Source: Micromonospora profundi
GTDB taxonomy: Bacteria; Actinomycetota; Actinomycetes; Mycobacteriales; Micromonosporaceae
DNA length: 64,000 bases
Direction: 5' to 3'
Assembly: GCF_011927785.1 (NCBI RefSeq)
Contig: NZ_JAATJK010000001.1
Coordinates: 992,001 to 1,056,000 of the forward strand
Position numbers and translations under genes: made by a program. Shown piece by piece: positions 53,192 through 62,948 of the stretch (position 1 is its first letter; each line of letters begins with the position of its first letter). A model generated the notes under the pieces. That model saw nothing but the letters and a program-made list of their open reading frames with translations, was not told the origin of the DNA and did not search any database.

Positions 53192-53611
53192 ATGGCGAAG
53201 CCAGCCGACACCAAGACCGCCGGCCGCAAGCCGGTGGCCAAGGTCACCCGCAGCGCGGCGGAGACCGAGAAGATCCGTGCGGCGTTGGCGGCCCGGCGGG
53301 ACGAGCTGCGCGCCGAGTACGATCAGACGCTGAGCGAGATCACCGAGCTGCAGCGCGATCGGCTGACCGACTCGGCCGGGGACGACCAGGCCGACACGGG
53401 CACCAAGACGTTCGAGCGGGAGCAGGAGATCTCTCTCGCCAACAGCATCCTGGAACGGATCACGCAGGTCGAGCGCGCTCTGGAGCGCCTCGACGAGGGT
53501 GGTTACGGCTGGTGCGAGCGGTGCGGCAACCCGATCCCGGTCGAGCGCCTCGCCGCTTTCCCGTCGGCGACCCTCTGCGTGACGTGCAAGCAGTTGGAGG
53601 AGCGGCGCTGA
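53192..53611 (+). CDS. DksA/TraR-type zinc-finger protein
   Basis: 139 residues. A basic N terminus and coiled coil (IRAALAARRDELRAEYDQTL) are followed by the DksA/TraR zinc finger with Cys108, Cys111, Cys129 and Cys132 (GYGWCERCGNPIPVERLAAF). It probably binds RNA polymerase through the secondary channel, tuning transcription. GAGGGAG precedes the ATG. Not enough sequence is known to say whether it responds to ppGpp. Confidence 0.9.
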   Translation: MAKPADTKTAGRKPVAKVTRSAAETEKIRAALAARRDELRAEYDQTLSEITELQRDRLTDSAGDDQADTGTKTFEREQEISLANSILERITQVERALERLDEGGYGWCERCGNPIPVERLAAFPSATLCVTCKQLEERR

Positions 53612-53675
53612 CGCTCGTTCCCCATCTGCGATGAGACGGTGAGCGATCACCGCCGAGACTGTCGATGGGGAGCGC

Positions 53676-54290
53676 ATGACCGCAGCACCGCCCGCCGAAT
53701 CCGGCCACACCGATCCGGGTGGTGGCAGAGCCCGACGCCGGGCCGTCGCGATCCTCGCCGGGATCGCCCTGGTGTCCCTGGTGACCGACCTGGTCACCAA
53801 GCACCTCGCGCTGGCCGCGCTGACCGACCGGGAGCCGGTGCGCATCCTCGGTGGGCTCGTCTATCTGAGCCTGACCCGCAACAGCGGCGCCGCGTGGAGC
53901 ATCGGCTCGGACTACACCTGGGTGTTCCCGCTGATCACCATCGGTGTGGTGGGCTGGATCGTCTTCATGGCGCTGCGGCTGCGTTCCCTGCCGTGGGCGA
54001 TCTCCCTGGGCCTGGTGCTCGGCGGCGCGCTCGGCAACCTGGTGGACCGGATCTTCCGGGCGCCCGCCCCGTTCCACGGGCACGTGGTCGACATGGTGAG
54101 CGTCTTCGGCCCGTACGGCGAGTATTTCCCGGTCTTCAACGTGGCGGACAGCTCGCTGTTCTGCGGCGTGGTGCTGGCCGTGTTGCTGGAGGTGACCGGC
54201 CGTCAGCGCGACGGCCGGCGGCTCGGCCGCGACGGTGCTCCCGTCGATGCCGGCGCCACCGAGAACGCCGACCAGCGGGAGCGGGCATGA
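53676..54290 (+). CDS. lspA: Lipoprotein signal peptidase II
   Basis: 204 residues, four membrane helices. [27 protein letters not shown] (first catalytic Asp) and [20 protein letters not shown] (second catalytic Asp) are LspA motifs. It removes signal peptides from lipoproteins at the membrane. N- and C-terminal extensions are basic and probably disordered. The stop overlaps the pseudouridine synthase start by ATGA, a common actinobacterial pairing. Confidence 0.96.
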   Translation: MTAAPPAESGHTDPGGGRARRRAVAILAGIALVSLVTDLVTKHLALAALTDREPVRILGGLVYLSLTRNSGAAWSIGSDYTWVFPLITIGVVGWIVFMALRLRSLPWAISLGLVLGGALGNLVDRIFRAPAPFHGHVVDMVSVFGPYGEYFPVFNVADSSLFCGVVLAVLLEVTGRQRDGRRLGRDGAPVDAGATENADQRERA

Positions 54291-55231
54291 CCTCCGCGTT
54301 CGCCGCTGGCGGCGACCACCGTTCCCTGCCCGTGCCCGACGGCCTCGACGGGATGCGCCTGGACCAGGCGGTGTCCCGGCTGTTCGGCCTGTCCCGGACC
54401 GCCGCGGCGGCCCTGATCGACGCGGGCGACGCCCTTGTCGACGGCGCCACCCGACCCAACTCGCACAAGGTCAAGGCCGGCTCCTGGCTTGAGGTCACGT
54501 TGCCCGCGCCGGTCGCACCGCCGACAGTGGTGCCACAGGCGGTGCCCGGACTGCGCGTGGTGTACGCCGACGACGACATCGTCGTGGTGGACAAGCCGGT
54601 CGGCGTGGCCGCGCACCCCAGCCCCGGCTGGACCGGCCCGACGGTGATCGGCGCCCTCGCGGCGATCGGGCACCGCATCTCCACGAGCGGCGCCGCCGAG
54701 CGGCAGGGTGTGGTGCACCGGCTCGACGTGGGCACCACAGGCATCATGGTGGTGGCCAAGAGCGAGCAGGCCTACACGGCGTTGAAGCGGGCCTTCAAGT
54801 ACCGCGAGGTGGACAAGGGCTACCACGCGGTGGTGCAGGGTCACCTGGACCCGCTGCGGGGCACCGTCGACGCCCCGATCGACAGGCACCCCACCCACGA
54901 CTACCGGTGGGCGGTGGTGTCCGGCGGCAAGCCGAGCATCACCCACTACGACACGCTGGAGGCGTTCCCGGCCGCCAGCCTCGTCGACGTCCGGTTGGAG
55001 ACCGGCCGCACCCACCAGATCCGGGTGCACTTCTCCACCCTGCGGCACCCCTGCGTGGGTGATCTCACCTACGGCGCGGATCCCACCCTCTCGGCCCGTC
55101 TCGGACTGGCCCGACAGTGGCTGCACGCCCGCGAATTGAGCTTCCTGCACCCCCGAACGGGGGACGAGGTCCGGTTCGTCAGCGACTACCCTGACGACCT
55201 GGAGCGTGCGCTTGAGATCCTGCGTGACTGA
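54287..55231 (+). CDS. rluD: RluA/RluD-family pseudouridine synthase
   Basis: 314 residues. An S4-like N-domain ([20 protein letters not shown]) precedes the catalytic domain, whose motif [20 protein letters not shown] carries the catalytic Asp. [20 protein letters not shown] and VGDLTYG follow. It isomerises uridines, probably in 23S rRNA. The ATG at 54287 overlaps lspA; the longer frame from 53639 is shadow sequence. The exact target is unknown. Confidence 0.93.
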   Translation: MTSAFAAGGDHRSLPVPDGLDGMRLDQAVSRLFGLSRTAAAALIDAGDALVDGATRPNSHKVKAGSWLEVTLPAPVAPPTVVPQAVPGLRVVYADDDIVVVDKPVGVAAHPSPGWTGPTVIGALAAIGHRISTSGAAERQGVVHRLDVGTTGIMVVAKSEQAYTALKRAFKYREVDKGYHAVVQGHLDPLRGTVDAPIDRHPTHDYRWAVVSGGKPSITHYDTLEAFPAASLVDVRLETGRTHQIRVHFSTLRHPCVGDLTYGADPTLSARLGLARQWLHARELSFLHPRTGDEVRFVSDYPDDLERALEILRD

Positions 55232-55273
55232 GCGGCGACCGCCCGACACCTATCCGACGAGGGGATCCCGCCC

Positions 55274-56299
55274 GTGCGCGCCGGCGACCTGCTGCGGCAG
55301 TTGGACCAACGGCTGCTGTCGCTGCTGACCCGGACGACGACCCGGCTTGCCGACCGGTCGGCGCGGCCCGGCCTGCTCACCTGGGTCGCCCTGCTGTCCG
55401 TTGGGGCGGTGCTGGGCACCGCCGTCTGGGCAGCCGACGACCGGCCGGTCGGCGACCGGACCGTCGGCGAGGTGACCCGGGTAGGGGTGTCCGAGGGCGA
55501 TTCCGTCCCCGGCTACCTGCGATCCGCGGCGGCCGACCTGGCCGCCCTGCCGTCGGCCGCGCCGACCACCGGCGACGGGACGTACGCCCTGGTCACCCTC
55601 GACGAGTACCTGCCGCCGCAGCGACTGGCGGCGGTGCTCGCCGACGTGGGGGTCTCGGCGGTCTTCGGGCGGGTGCCGCTGCCCGGCAGGCAGACGGAGA
55701 TCGTGAAGATCCCCGCGCTGCGGGTGCCCGACGACGTGGTCGTCGGGATGGCGGAGGTCGCTGCCCGCAAGGACGGCGAGGCCGCCGACTACCGGGCCAA
55801 GGCCGCCGCGCTGGGTGGCGACAGCGCCGAGCGCGAGCTGCGCCAGTGGTACGCCACCAGTGCCCAGGTGGCCAGCGCCGAGGCTTCGGCGTACCGCACA
55901 GGCTGCGCCTGCGTGTACGCGGCGGTGGTGCGGGCGGCGCCACAGGCGCTGCGGCAGGTGGCGACCCGGCCGGACGTGCGGGCCGTCGACCCGGCCCCCG
56001 AGGTGTCCCGACTGGACCGCACTGTCTTCACCGCACCGCTGCCCGAGCAGCGCGACGTGGTCCGCCCGCCGGCCGACACAGGCCCGGAGCCCGAGCAGAC
56101 CCCGGCGGGGAAGGGCGAGTCGGCATCGAGCACACCGGTGCCTCCGGAGCCGATGGGCGAATCGTCGGAACCCGCACCGGTCGTAACGATTCCGTCACCC
56201 GAGCTGCCTCCGGCTCCGCTCACCGAACCGACCCCCACGAGCACCGCCACCTCCCCGGACGTCACCGGAGCCGGGCCGCTGGAGCCGTCCCCGTCGTGA
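55274..56299 (+). CDS. Single-pass membrane protein of unknown function
   Basis: 341 residues from GTG. One membrane helix (LLTWVALLSVGAVLGTAVW, about 34-52) leads to an extracytoplasmic domain of about 190 residues with YALVTLDEYLPPQRLAAVLA and VGVSAVFGRVPLPGRQTEIV, then a Pro/Thr/Ser-rich disordered tail of about 80. A Cys pair, YRTGCACVYAA, lies near 220. It looks like a conserved structured exported domain, but no family was recognised. It sits between rluD and the ParA-like gene. Confidence 0.8.
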   Translation: MRAGDLLRQLDQRLLSLLTRTTTRLADRSARPGLLTWVALLSVGAVLGTAVWAADDRPVGDRTVGEVTRVGVSEGDSVPGYLRSAAADLAALPSAAPTTGDGTYALVTLDEYLPPQRLAAVLADVGVSAVFGRVPLPGRQTEIVKIPALRVPDDVVVGMAEVAARKDGEAADYRAKAAALGGDSAERELRQWYATSAQVASAEASAYRTGCACVYAAVVRAAPQALRQVATRPDVRAVDPAPEVSRLDRTVFTAPLPEQRDVVRPPADTGPEPEQTPAGKGESASSTPVPPEPMGESSEPAPVVTIPSPELPPAPLTEPTPTSTATSPDVTGAGPLEPSPS

Positions 56300-56373
56300 T
56301 CCGCCCCGGGTGGTGTGCGTGCTCCGGTGTGGTCCGAATAGGGTTTCGTTCGTAGCCTGTCAGACGGAGATCG

Positions 56374-58074
56374 ATGGCGCTGGGAGGGCGGGCCGTGGAG
56401 GGCAGTGAGACCGGCTGGGGCCGGCCGGCCGAACCAGCACCGAGGTGGCGGGCATTGCTGGACCGCGCCCGGCTGGGCGGCCGCGCCGCGGAGCAGCCTG
56501 AGCCCGACCGCCAGGCCGACGAACAGCCACCGGACCCCCTGCCGCGGCGTGCGGCCCCCAACGGCTACGCCGGGCGCGCGCCCGCCATCGGGCATCCGGC
56601 CGAGCTGACGTACGGCCAGGACCCGGGTTACCGGGCCGAGGGGACCTACCGGGTCGATCCCGCCCGCCGCTCCGAGCCGGGGTACCGGTCGGAGCCGGAC
56701 TACCGTGCCGAGCCCGCCTACCGGTCCGAGCCGGGATACCGGTCGGAGCCGGATCACCGCGCCGAGCCGACGTACCGGTCCGAGCCTGCCTATCGGTCGG
56801 AGCCGGCGTACCGCCCCGAGCCGGGGTACCGCGCTGAGCCGGGATACGGTGCCGAATCGGGATACGGTGCCGAACCCGGTTATCGGGCCGAGCCTGGTTA
56901 CCGCGCCGAGCCCGGTTACCGCGCCGAGCCGGTCGAGCAGCGCCGCGCCGAGCCGGTCGAGTCACGGCGTGCCGAGCCTGAGTCGCGCCGGGCGGCCGAG
57001 CCTGTCGAGTCGCGCTACGCGCTGCTCGACAACGGCTACCGGCAGGGCGGGCCGACGATCGAGTCCCGGTACGCGCTGCTGGATACCGGCTACCAGCCGG
57101 GTACCGGCTACGCGCCAGTGCCGGCCGCGCCGGCACCCGCCGCGCCGCCGATCACCCCGCCGCCGGCCCCACCGATCACCCCACCGCCCGCGCCGCCGGT
57201 CAGCTCGGCGCTCGCCGAGCGCGGCTACCCGGCCCGCATCGAGTGGCGTCCGCAGGGCGTCGACCAGGAGGTGGAACGCGCCACCGCCGTGCTCCGCCGC
57301 GACCTGGGCACGCCCCGGGTGTTCGCGTTCGCCAACCCCAAGGGCGGGGTGCACAAGACCACTGCCACCGTGCTCGCCGCCGCCACCGTCGGCAGCGTAC
57401 GCGGGCGCGGCGTGCTGGCCTGGGACGACAACGAGCTGCGCGGCACCCTCGGGCTGCGCGCCGGCAGCGCCCGGCACGCCCGCACCATCCGGCACCTGAT
57501 CAGCGACCTCGCCCAGATCGAGATCCTGGAAGGCTCGACCCTGCTGGAGCGGCTGGACGACTACCTGCGGCACGCCTCCGACGGCTCGTACGACGTGCTG
57601 GCCGGCGAGGAGAGCCCTCGCTTCGCTCAGCGGCTGGACCAGTTCACCGTCAAACGGGTGCTGGAGCTGCTGCGGCGTACCCACGACGTGGTGTGCGTGG
57701 ACACCGGCAACAACGTGGAGAGCCCCAACTGGCGCACCGTCATGCAGGCCGCCGACCAGCTGGTGGTGACCACCGTGCCCCGTGAGGACGCGGCGTTCAG
57801 CGCCGACTGGATGCTCGACCTGCTGCACGAGGTCGGCATGGGCGAGCTGGCCGACAACGCCGTCACGCTCATCTCCTGCCCGACGCCGGGCCGGTCGCCG
57901 TTGCAGGACGATCTGGAGCGGCACTTCGCCACCCGTACCCGGGCGGTGGCAGTGGTGCCGTACGACCCGGCGTTGGAGACCGGGTCGTCGATCGAATACC
58001 ACCAGCTCCAGCCGGAGACCCGGCAGGCGTGGCTGCGTGCCGCAGCGGTCATGGCGGAGCCGTTCGCCAGGTGA
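56374..58074 (+). CDS. ParA/MinD-like ATPase with N-terminal hexapeptide repeats
   Basis: 566 residues. The first 84 are disordered; residues 85-186 are 17 tandem hexapeptides of the type GYRAEP/AYRSEP; then come ESRYALLD repeats and a Pro-rich linker (PPITPPPAPPITPPP). Residues 315-566 form a P-loop ATPase: the deviant Walker A reads NPKGGVHKTT (321-330), with His in place of the usual Gly of KGGxGKT. VLAWDDNELRGTLGLRAG, VVCVDTGNNVESPNW and LVVTTVPREDAAF follow. No ParB partner is adjacent. It may position an envelope or division component; role unknown. GGAG precedes the ATG. Confidence 0.85.
   Translation: MALGGRAVEGSETGWGRPAEPAPRWRALLDRARLGGRAAEQPEPDRQADEQPPDPLPRRAAPNGYAGRAPAIGHPAELTYGQDPGYRAEGTYRVDPARRSEPGYRSEPDYRAEPAYRSEPGYRSEPDHRAEPTYRSEPAYRSEPAYRPEPGYRAEPGYGAESGYGAEPGYRAEPGYRAEPGYRAEPVEQRRAEPVESRRAEPESRRAAEPVESRYALLDNGYRQGGPTIESRYALLDTGYQPGTGYAPVPAAPAPAAPPITPPPAPPITPPPAPPVSSALAERGYPARIEWRPQGVDQEVERATAVLRRDLGTPRVFAFANPKGGVHKTTATVLAAATVGSVRGRGVLAWDDNELRGTLGLRAGSARHARTIRHLISDLAQIEILEGSTLLERLDDYLRHASDGSYDVLAGEESPRFAQRLDQFTVKRVLELLRRTHDVVCVDTGNNVESPNWRTVMQAADQLVVTTVPREDAAFSADWMLDLLHEVGMGELADNAVTLISCPTPGRSPLQDDLERHFATRTRAVAVVPYDPALETGSSIEYHQLQPETRQAWLRAAAVMAEPFAR
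56626..56931 (+). repeat. 17 tandem 18 bp repeats coding GYRAEP-like units
   Basis: 306 bp made of 17 consecutive 18 bp units, in frame, with Tyr-Arg-x-Glu-Pro conserved in most. The last units are nearly identical. Confidence 0.85.
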
Positions 58075-58156
58075 CCGCCGGCGGCGGGGTCACGTCATCG
58101 GGCGGGAGCGCCGACGACAGTGCACGGTCCGGGCGGCGAGCTGAGAGGATCATCGG

Positions 58157-58954
58157 GTGAACCCCGACAGTCCCGATTCCGAGCGGCCCACGCCGCCCGG
58201 CGGTGAGCCGTCCGTACCTCAGGCGTCCGCGGATCCGTTCGCGCCGGCGCACAGCCCGGGCGGTACGCCGCCGCCCCACGACGGGCTCGTCGGCCCGCTC
58301 CCGGTGGGGCCGCCGCGCCGACCGGGCCGGATCTGGGCGACGGTGCTCGGCACCGCGCTCGTGCTGGCTGTGCTGGGTGCGCCTCTCGGGTTGCTCTGGG
58401 CGGCGCTCGCGCCGGACACCCCGGTGCTCAAGACCGCCGAGGGCGCCATCTACGCCCAGCCGCAGCCGGAGCAGCCGATCGCCGCGGACGGCTGGTTCAG
58501 CCTCGTCGGGCTCGGCTTCGGGGTGCTGGCGGCGCTCGCCCTGTGGTTTCTGCTGCGGCGCTGGCGTGGCCCCGTCGGGCTGCTCGCCGCGGTGCTTGGC
58601 GCGCTGGCCGCCGCGCCGGTGGCCTGGCAGGTGGGGCGCCGCATCGGCCTGAGCACCTACGACCGGCTGCTGGACACCGCCCCCGCCGGTCAGGCGTTCA
58701 CCAAACCCGCCGACCTGCGTGCCGGTGGTGTCGACTGGCTGTTCGGCGTGCTGCCGGTGCCGCACGGCAGCCTGCTGCTGCCGGCGTTCGGCGCCGCCAT
58801 CACGTACACGCTGCTGGCCGGCTGGTCGCGCTGGCCGTCGCTGCGGCCCGAGCCCGACCCGGCGGCGCTCAGTTGGGCGTCGGCGGGGATGCCAGTTCCG
58901 ACAGCGGCACCGGAACCGCCCGCACCTGGCGCAGCAGAGCCGCCTCGCGGTTGA
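58157..58954 (+). CDS. DUF2567-family membrane protein
   Basis: 265 residues. A disordered Pro-rich N terminus of about 55 precedes four membrane segments, including IWATVLGTALVLAVLGAPLG, then FSLVGLGFGVLAALALWFLL, GLLAAVLGALAAAPVAWQVG and the last near 220. The extracytoplasmic loop LKTAEGAIYAQPQPEQPIAA matches actinobacterial DUF2567 proteins. Function unknown. Its 3' end overlaps the convergent Lon-N gene by 86 bp. Confidence 0.82.
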   Translation: MNPDSPDSERPTPPGGEPSVPQASADPFAPAHSPGGTPPPHDGLVGPLPVGPPRRPGRIWATVLGTALVLAVLGAPLGLLWAALAPDTPVLKTAEGAIYAQPQPEQPIAADGWFSLVGLGFGVLAALALWFLLRRWRGPVGLLAAVLGALAAAPVAWQVGRRIGLSTYDRLLDTAPAGQAFTKPADLRAGGVDWLFGVLPVPHGSLLLPAFGAAITYTLLAGWSRWPSLRPEPDPAALSWASAGMPVPTAAPEPPAPGAAEPPRG

Positions 58955-59573
58955 GCAGCCGCAGCTCGGCGCGGAGCCGGGAGGCGGTGTCGTCGATCGC
59001 CAGCAGCCGCTGCCGGTCGTCCACCGTCAGTGCGGCGGTGGCCGCCACCAGGTGGGAGAGCACTGTCGGGTCCTCCGGCAGCTGCTCGGAGATCTCCTCG
59101 GGGTCGGCCCGGATCAGCCCCAGATATTGCCGGAACACAGCGATCACCCGCGCCGCCAGCAGGTCGGCCACCTCGTCCGGCCCGGCCGGCTCGGGCAGCC
59201 ACTCGACGTCGGCGGTGAGGTAGGGCGCGGCGGCGTCGTCGACGTCGGCGATCCGGAACCGGCGTCGGCCGACAGTGACGATGTCGAAACCGCCGTCGTC
59301 CAGCTCGGTCACCTGGCGCAGTTCGGCGGTGCAGCCCACCTCGTGCAGGGTGACATCGCCCACGCCGGGCGTCGGTCGGCCACCCGGACCGGTGGACGCG
59401 ACCTCCCAGCCGGCCTGGATGGCGACCACCCCGAACTCGCGCGGCGCGCCCTCGGGCAGGCCGACCAGATGCCGAACCAGGGCGCGGTAGCGCTCCTCGA
59501 AGATGTGCAGTGGCAGCACCAACCCGGGAAAGAGCACCGTTGCGAGCGGAAACACCGGCAGCCGTGCGGTCAC
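58869..59573 (-). CDS. Lon substrate-binding (LON N) domain protein
   Basis: 234 residues. The LON N-domain start [33 protein letters not shown] and the later [20 protein letters not shown] plus VGRRRFRI are typical. No ATPase or protease domain follows, so it is a stand-alone substrate-recognition-like protein. The GTG at 59573 is supported by TAGGCT seven bases upstream. It is divergent from hisD, and its tail overlaps the DUF2567 gene. Confidence 0.88.
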   Translation of the reverse strand: MTARLPVFPLATVLFPGLVLPLHIFEERYRALVRHLVGLPEGAPREFGVVAIQAGWEVASTGPGGRPTPGVGDVTLHEVGCTAELRQVTELDDGGFDIVTVGRRRFRIADVDDAAAPYLTADVEWLPEPAGPDEVADLLAARVIAVFRQYLGLIRADPEEISEQLPEDPTVLSHLVAATAALTVDDRQRLLAIDDTASRLRAELRLLNREAALLRQVRAVPVPLSELASPPTPN

Positions 59574-59580
59574 GTGGTCG

Positions 59581-59586
59581 AGCCTA
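59581..59586 (-). promoter_or_regulatory. -10 element of the Lon-N gene
   Basis: TAGGCT on the minus strand, seven nucleotides before the GTG at 59573; leaderless pattern. Confidence 0.5.
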
Positions 59587-59666
59587 ACCAATCCGGCGCG
59601 CGACGGCGTGGCCCGGCTCACCGTCCCGCCGAGCGGACGGCTCGGGTGGGCGGCGGGCCCGCCGCC

Positions 59667-59672
59667 TAGACT
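59667..59672 (+). promoter_or_regulatory. -10 element of hisD
   Basis: TAGACT seven nucleotides before the GTG at 59680; leaderless his operon transcript predicted. Confidence 0.55.
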
Positions 59673-59679
59673 CGCAAGG

Positions 59680-61002
59680 GTGCTGAATCGGATCGACCTG
59701 CGCGGTGGCCTCGGTGACCCGCGCCGCCTGCTGCCCCGTGCCCAGCTCGACGTCTCCGTGGCCGTCGAGCGGATCAAGCCGCTCGTGGAGGCGGTCCGGG
59801 AGCATGGGTACCCGGCGATCCGGGAGGCCAGTGAACGGTTCGACGGTGTCTCGCCCGAGGTGCTGCGCGTCCCGGTCGAGGTGATCGCCGAGGCCGAGGG
59901 GGTGCTCGACCCGGCCGTGCGCGCCGCCCTGCTGGAGTCGATCAGCCGTGCCCGTCGGGTGCACGACGACCAGCGGCGCACCGACCACGTCACGCAGGTG
60001 GTGCCGGGCGGCACTGTCACCGAGCGGTGGCTGCCTGTCGACCGGGTCGGCCTCTACGTGCCAGGTGGGCTGGCCATGTACCCGTCGACAGTCGTGATGA
60101 ACGTGGTGCCGGCCCAGGCGGCCGGTGTGCGTTCGCTCGTGGTGGTCAGCCCGCCGCAGAAGGACAACGGCGGCCTGCCCGACCCCCGGGTGCTCGCCGC
60201 GTGCGCGCTGCTCGGCGTCGACGAGGTGTACGCGGTGGGCGGCGCCCAGGCGGTGGCGATGCTTGCCTACGGCTCGGCGGTCGACCCGGCCGGTGAGCTG
60301 CGGTGCGAGCCTGTCGACCTGATCACCGGGCCGGGCAACATCTGGGTGACAGCCGCCAAGCGGTTGCTGCGCGGTGTGGTCGGCATCGACGCCGAGGCCG
60401 GTCCGACCGAGATCGCCATCCTCGCCGACGACACCGCCGACGCGGCGCACGTCGCCGCCGACCTGATCAGCCAGGCCGAGCACGACCCGCTTGCCGCGAG
60501 CGTGCTGGTGACCCCGTCACTGGAGCTTGTCGACGCGGTCGAGCGGGAGCTGGCCCGGCAGGTGCCGGCCACCAAGCACACCGAGCGGGTGACCACGGCG
60601 CTGACCGGCGAGCAGAGCGGCGTGGTCCTCGTCGACGACCTCGAGGCGGGGCTGCGGGTGGTCGACGCGTACGCGGCCGAGCACCTGGAGATCCAGACGG
60701 CCGACGCCCGGGAGTGGGCGCTACGGGTCCGCAACGCCGGGGCGATCTTCGTGGGCGCCTGGTCGCCGGTGTCGCTCGGCGACTACTGCGCCGGCTCCAA
60801 CCACGTGCTGCCCACCGGTGGCTGCGCCCGGCACTCCTCCGGTCTGTCGGTGCAGTCGTTCCTGCGCGGTGTGCACCTGATCGAGTACACGGAGGCAGCC
60901 CTGCGCGAGGTTGCCCCGCACGTGGTCACCCTCGCGAACGTGGAGGACCTGCCCGCACACGGCCAGGCCGTCCAGGCCCGCTTCCCGGGAGGGCCAGCGT
61001 GA
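59680..61002 (+). CDS. hisD: Histidinol dehydrogenase
   Basis: 440 residues, normal size. [25 protein letters not shown]-type [41 protein letters not shown] and the C-terminal [14 protein letters not shown] with zinc ligands are all present. It oxidises histidinol to histidine in two NAD-dependent steps. It leads the his operon from a leaderless promoter; the longer frame to 59503 overlaps the divergent gene. hisC overlaps by GTGA. Confidence 0.97.
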   Translation: MLNRIDLRGGLGDPRRLLPRAQLDVSVAVERIKPLVEAVREHGYPAIREASERFDGVSPEVLRVPVEVIAEAEGVLDPAVRAALLESISRARRVHDDQRRTDHVTQVVPGGTVTERWLPVDRVGLYVPGGLAMYPSTVVMNVVPAQAAGVRSLVVVSPPQKDNGGLPDPRVLAACALLGVDEVYAVGGAQAVAMLAYGSAVDPAGELRCEPVDLITGPGNIWVTAAKRLLRGVVGIDAEAGPTEIAILADDTADAAHVAADLISQAEHDPLAASVLVTPSLELVDAVERELARQVPATKHTERVTTALTGEQSGVVLVDDLEAGLRVVDAYAAEHLEIQTADAREWALRVRNAGAIFVGAWSPVSLGDYCAGSNHVLPTGGCARHSSGLSVQSFLRGVHLIEYTEAALREVAPHVVTLANVEDLPAHGQAVQARFPGGPA

Positions 61003-62108
61003 CGAGCCTGGAGGATCTGCCGATCCGCGACGACCTGCGCGGGCTGACGCCGTACGGGGCGCCGCAGCTGGACGTGCCGGTGCGGCTCAACACCAACGAG
61101 AACTCCTACCCGGTGCCGGAGCCGGTGGTCGACGCCATCGGTAAGGCGCTCGCCGCCGAGTTGCGCGAGCTCAACCGCTATCCGGACCGGGACGCGGTGG
61201 CGCTGCGCGCCGATCTGGCCGACTATCTCGGGCACGACCTCACCGTCGATCAGGTGTGGGCGGCGAACGGCTCCAACGAGATCCAGCAGCAGTTGCTCCA
61301 GGCGTTCGGCGGCCCTGGTCGCAGTGCGCTCGGCTTCGTGCCGGCGTACTCGATGCACCCGCTGCTGGCGATGGGCACCGGCACCCGGTGGGTGCCGGTG
61401 CAGCGCGGCGTCGACTTCGGGTTGACCGCCGACGAGGCGGTCGCCCAGGTCCGCGAGCACCAGCCCGACGTCGTGTTCCTCTGCTCGCCGAACAACCCCA
61501 CCGGCACGGCGCTGGACCCGGCGGTGGTCGCGGCGGTCCTCGACGCGGCACCGGGCATTGTGGTGGTCGACGAGGCGTACGCCGAGTTCGCCAGGCCCGG
61601 CACTGTCAGCGCCCTCGCGGTGCTGCCCGGGCACCCGCGGCTCGTGGTGACCCGGACGATGAGCAAGGCGTTCGGGTTCGCCGGGGGCCGGCTGGGCTAT
61701 CTGGCGGCAGACGCGGCGGTGGTGCAGGCGGTGCAGTTGGTCCGGTTGCCATACCATCTGTCCGCGTTGACCCAGGCCGCCGCCCGCGCGGCGCTCGCGC
61801 ACCGCGACGCCCTGCTCGGTACGGTGAGCGCGATCATGGGCCAGCGGGACCGGATCGTGGCGACTCTGCGCGGGCGAGGGCTGCGGGTGGCCGACAGCGA
61901 CGCCAACTTCGTGTTGTTCGAGACCGGCGGCGACCAGGCCACCGCCTGGCGCGCCCTGCTGGAGCAGGGGGTGCTGGTCCGCGACGTCGGCCTGCCGGGC
62001 TGGCTTCGGGTGACAGCGGGCACCCCTGCCGAGACCGACGCTTTCCTTACCGCGATGGAGACTGTGAGCTTGCGCGCCCCGCAGTCGCGACCGAAAGGCA
62101 AGACATGA
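60999..62108 (+). CDS. hisC: Histidinol-phosphate aminotransferase
   Basis: 369 residues. The PLP Lys is in [59 protein letters not shown] and [14 protein letters not shown] are fold type I aminotransferase motifs. It converts imidazole acetol phosphate to histidinol phosphate. The GTG overlaps the hisD stop, and the 3' end carries a 14 bp element (CCCCGCAGTCGCGA) repeated ahead of a later gene. Confidence 0.96.
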   Translation: MTSLEDLPIRDDLRGLTPYGAPQLDVPVRLNTNENSYPVPEPVVDAIGKALAAELRELNRYPDRDAVALRADLADYLGHDLTVDQVWAANGSNEIQQQLLQAFGGPGRSALGFVPAYSMHPLLAMGTGTRWVPVQRGVDFGLTADEAVAQVREHQPDVVFLCSPNNPTGTALDPAVVAAVLDAAPGIVVVDEAYAEFARPGTVSALAVLPGHPRLVVTRTMSKAFGFAGGRLGYLAADAAVVQAVQLVRLPYHLSALTQAAARAALAHRDALLGTVSAIMGQRDRIVATLRGRGLRVADSDANFVLFETGGDQATAWRALLEQGVLVRDVGLPGWLRVTAGTPAETDAFLTAMETVSLRAPQSRPKGKT

Positions 62109-62716
62109 GCAGGACCGCCCGGGTGGAACGGATCACCAAGGAGACCAAGGTTCTCGTCGAGATCGACCTCGACGGCACCGGCGCGGCCGAGATCAGCACC
62201 GGCGTGGGTTTCTACGACCACATGCTGAACCAGATCGCCCGGCACGGCGGCTTCGACCTGACCGTGCGCACCGTTGGTGACCTGGAGATCGACGCGCACC
62301 ACACGATTGAGGACACCGCGCTCGCCCTGGGCGCAGCGTTCGACCAGGCGCTCGGCGACAAGGCGGGCATCCGGCGGTACGGTTCGGCCACGGTGCCGAT
62401 GGACGAGGTGCTGGTACGGGCCGCTGTGGACCTGTCCGGCCGGCCGTACGTGGTGCACGACGAGCCGCTGCTCGTGCCGTACATCGGGCCCGTGTACGCG
62501 ACGAGCATGACCCGGCACATTTGGGAGTCGTTCGGTCAGGCGGCCCGGGTCACCCTGCACGTCGACGTGCTGCGGGCGGCCCGCCCGGGTGGCCACCCGG
62601 ACGCGCACCACGTGGTGGAGGCGCAGTTCAAGGCGGTGTCGCGGGCGCTGCGCGAGGCCACGGCGATCGATCCGCGGGCGGCGGGCGCGATTCCGAGCAC
62701 GAAGGGCGCGCTCTGA
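62105..62716 (+). CDS. hisB: Imidazoleglycerol-phosphate dehydratase
   Basis: 203 residues, the monofunctional form. [34 protein letters not shown] and [20 protein letters not shown] contain the His/Glu manganese ligands. It dehydrates imidazoleglycerol phosphate. The ATG overlaps the hisC stop (ATGA). Confidence 0.97.
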   Translation: MSRTARVERITKETKVLVEIDLDGTGAAEISTGVGFYDHMLNQIARHGGFDLTVRTVGDLEIDAHHTIEDTALALGAAFDQALGDKAGIRRYGSATVPMDEVLVRAAVDLSGRPYVVHDEPLLVPYIGPVYATSMTRHIWESFGQAARVTLHVDVLRAARPGGHPDAHHVVEAQFKAVSRALREATAIDPRAAGAIPSTKGAL

Positions 62717-62774
62717 TGAGCGCGAGGAGTGCAGCGCAGCGGAGCCCCGCAGTCGCGAATGGAAGGTGTCTCTG

Positions 62775-62948
62775 ATGGGTGGCGCTTTGCCGACGTTGCT
62801 GCTGATCCTGGCGGGGGTGCTGGTGGGTGGCACGTGGTCGCTGTACCGGCAGGGTGCGCCGAAGGTCGCCGTGCTGATCACCGGGGCGCTCGCGGTGCTC
62901 GCCACGGCCGCCGGTGTGCTGCGGCTGATCCCGGGGTCGGACACGTGA
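62775..62948 (+). CDS. 57-residue membrane protein between hisB and hisH
   Basis: ATG preceded by GGAAGG; 57 residues made of two hydrophobic helices, LPTLLLILAGVLVGGTWSLY and VAVLITGALAVLATAAGVLR, joined by QGAPK. The stop overlaps the hisH start (GTGA), so it is part of the his operon. Small membrane ORFs occur in this slot in related actinobacteria as I recall, without known function. Not needed for histidine synthesis. Confidence 0.82.
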   Translation: MGGALPTLLLILAGVLVGGTWSLYRQGAPKVAVLITGALAVLATAAGVLRLIPGSDT

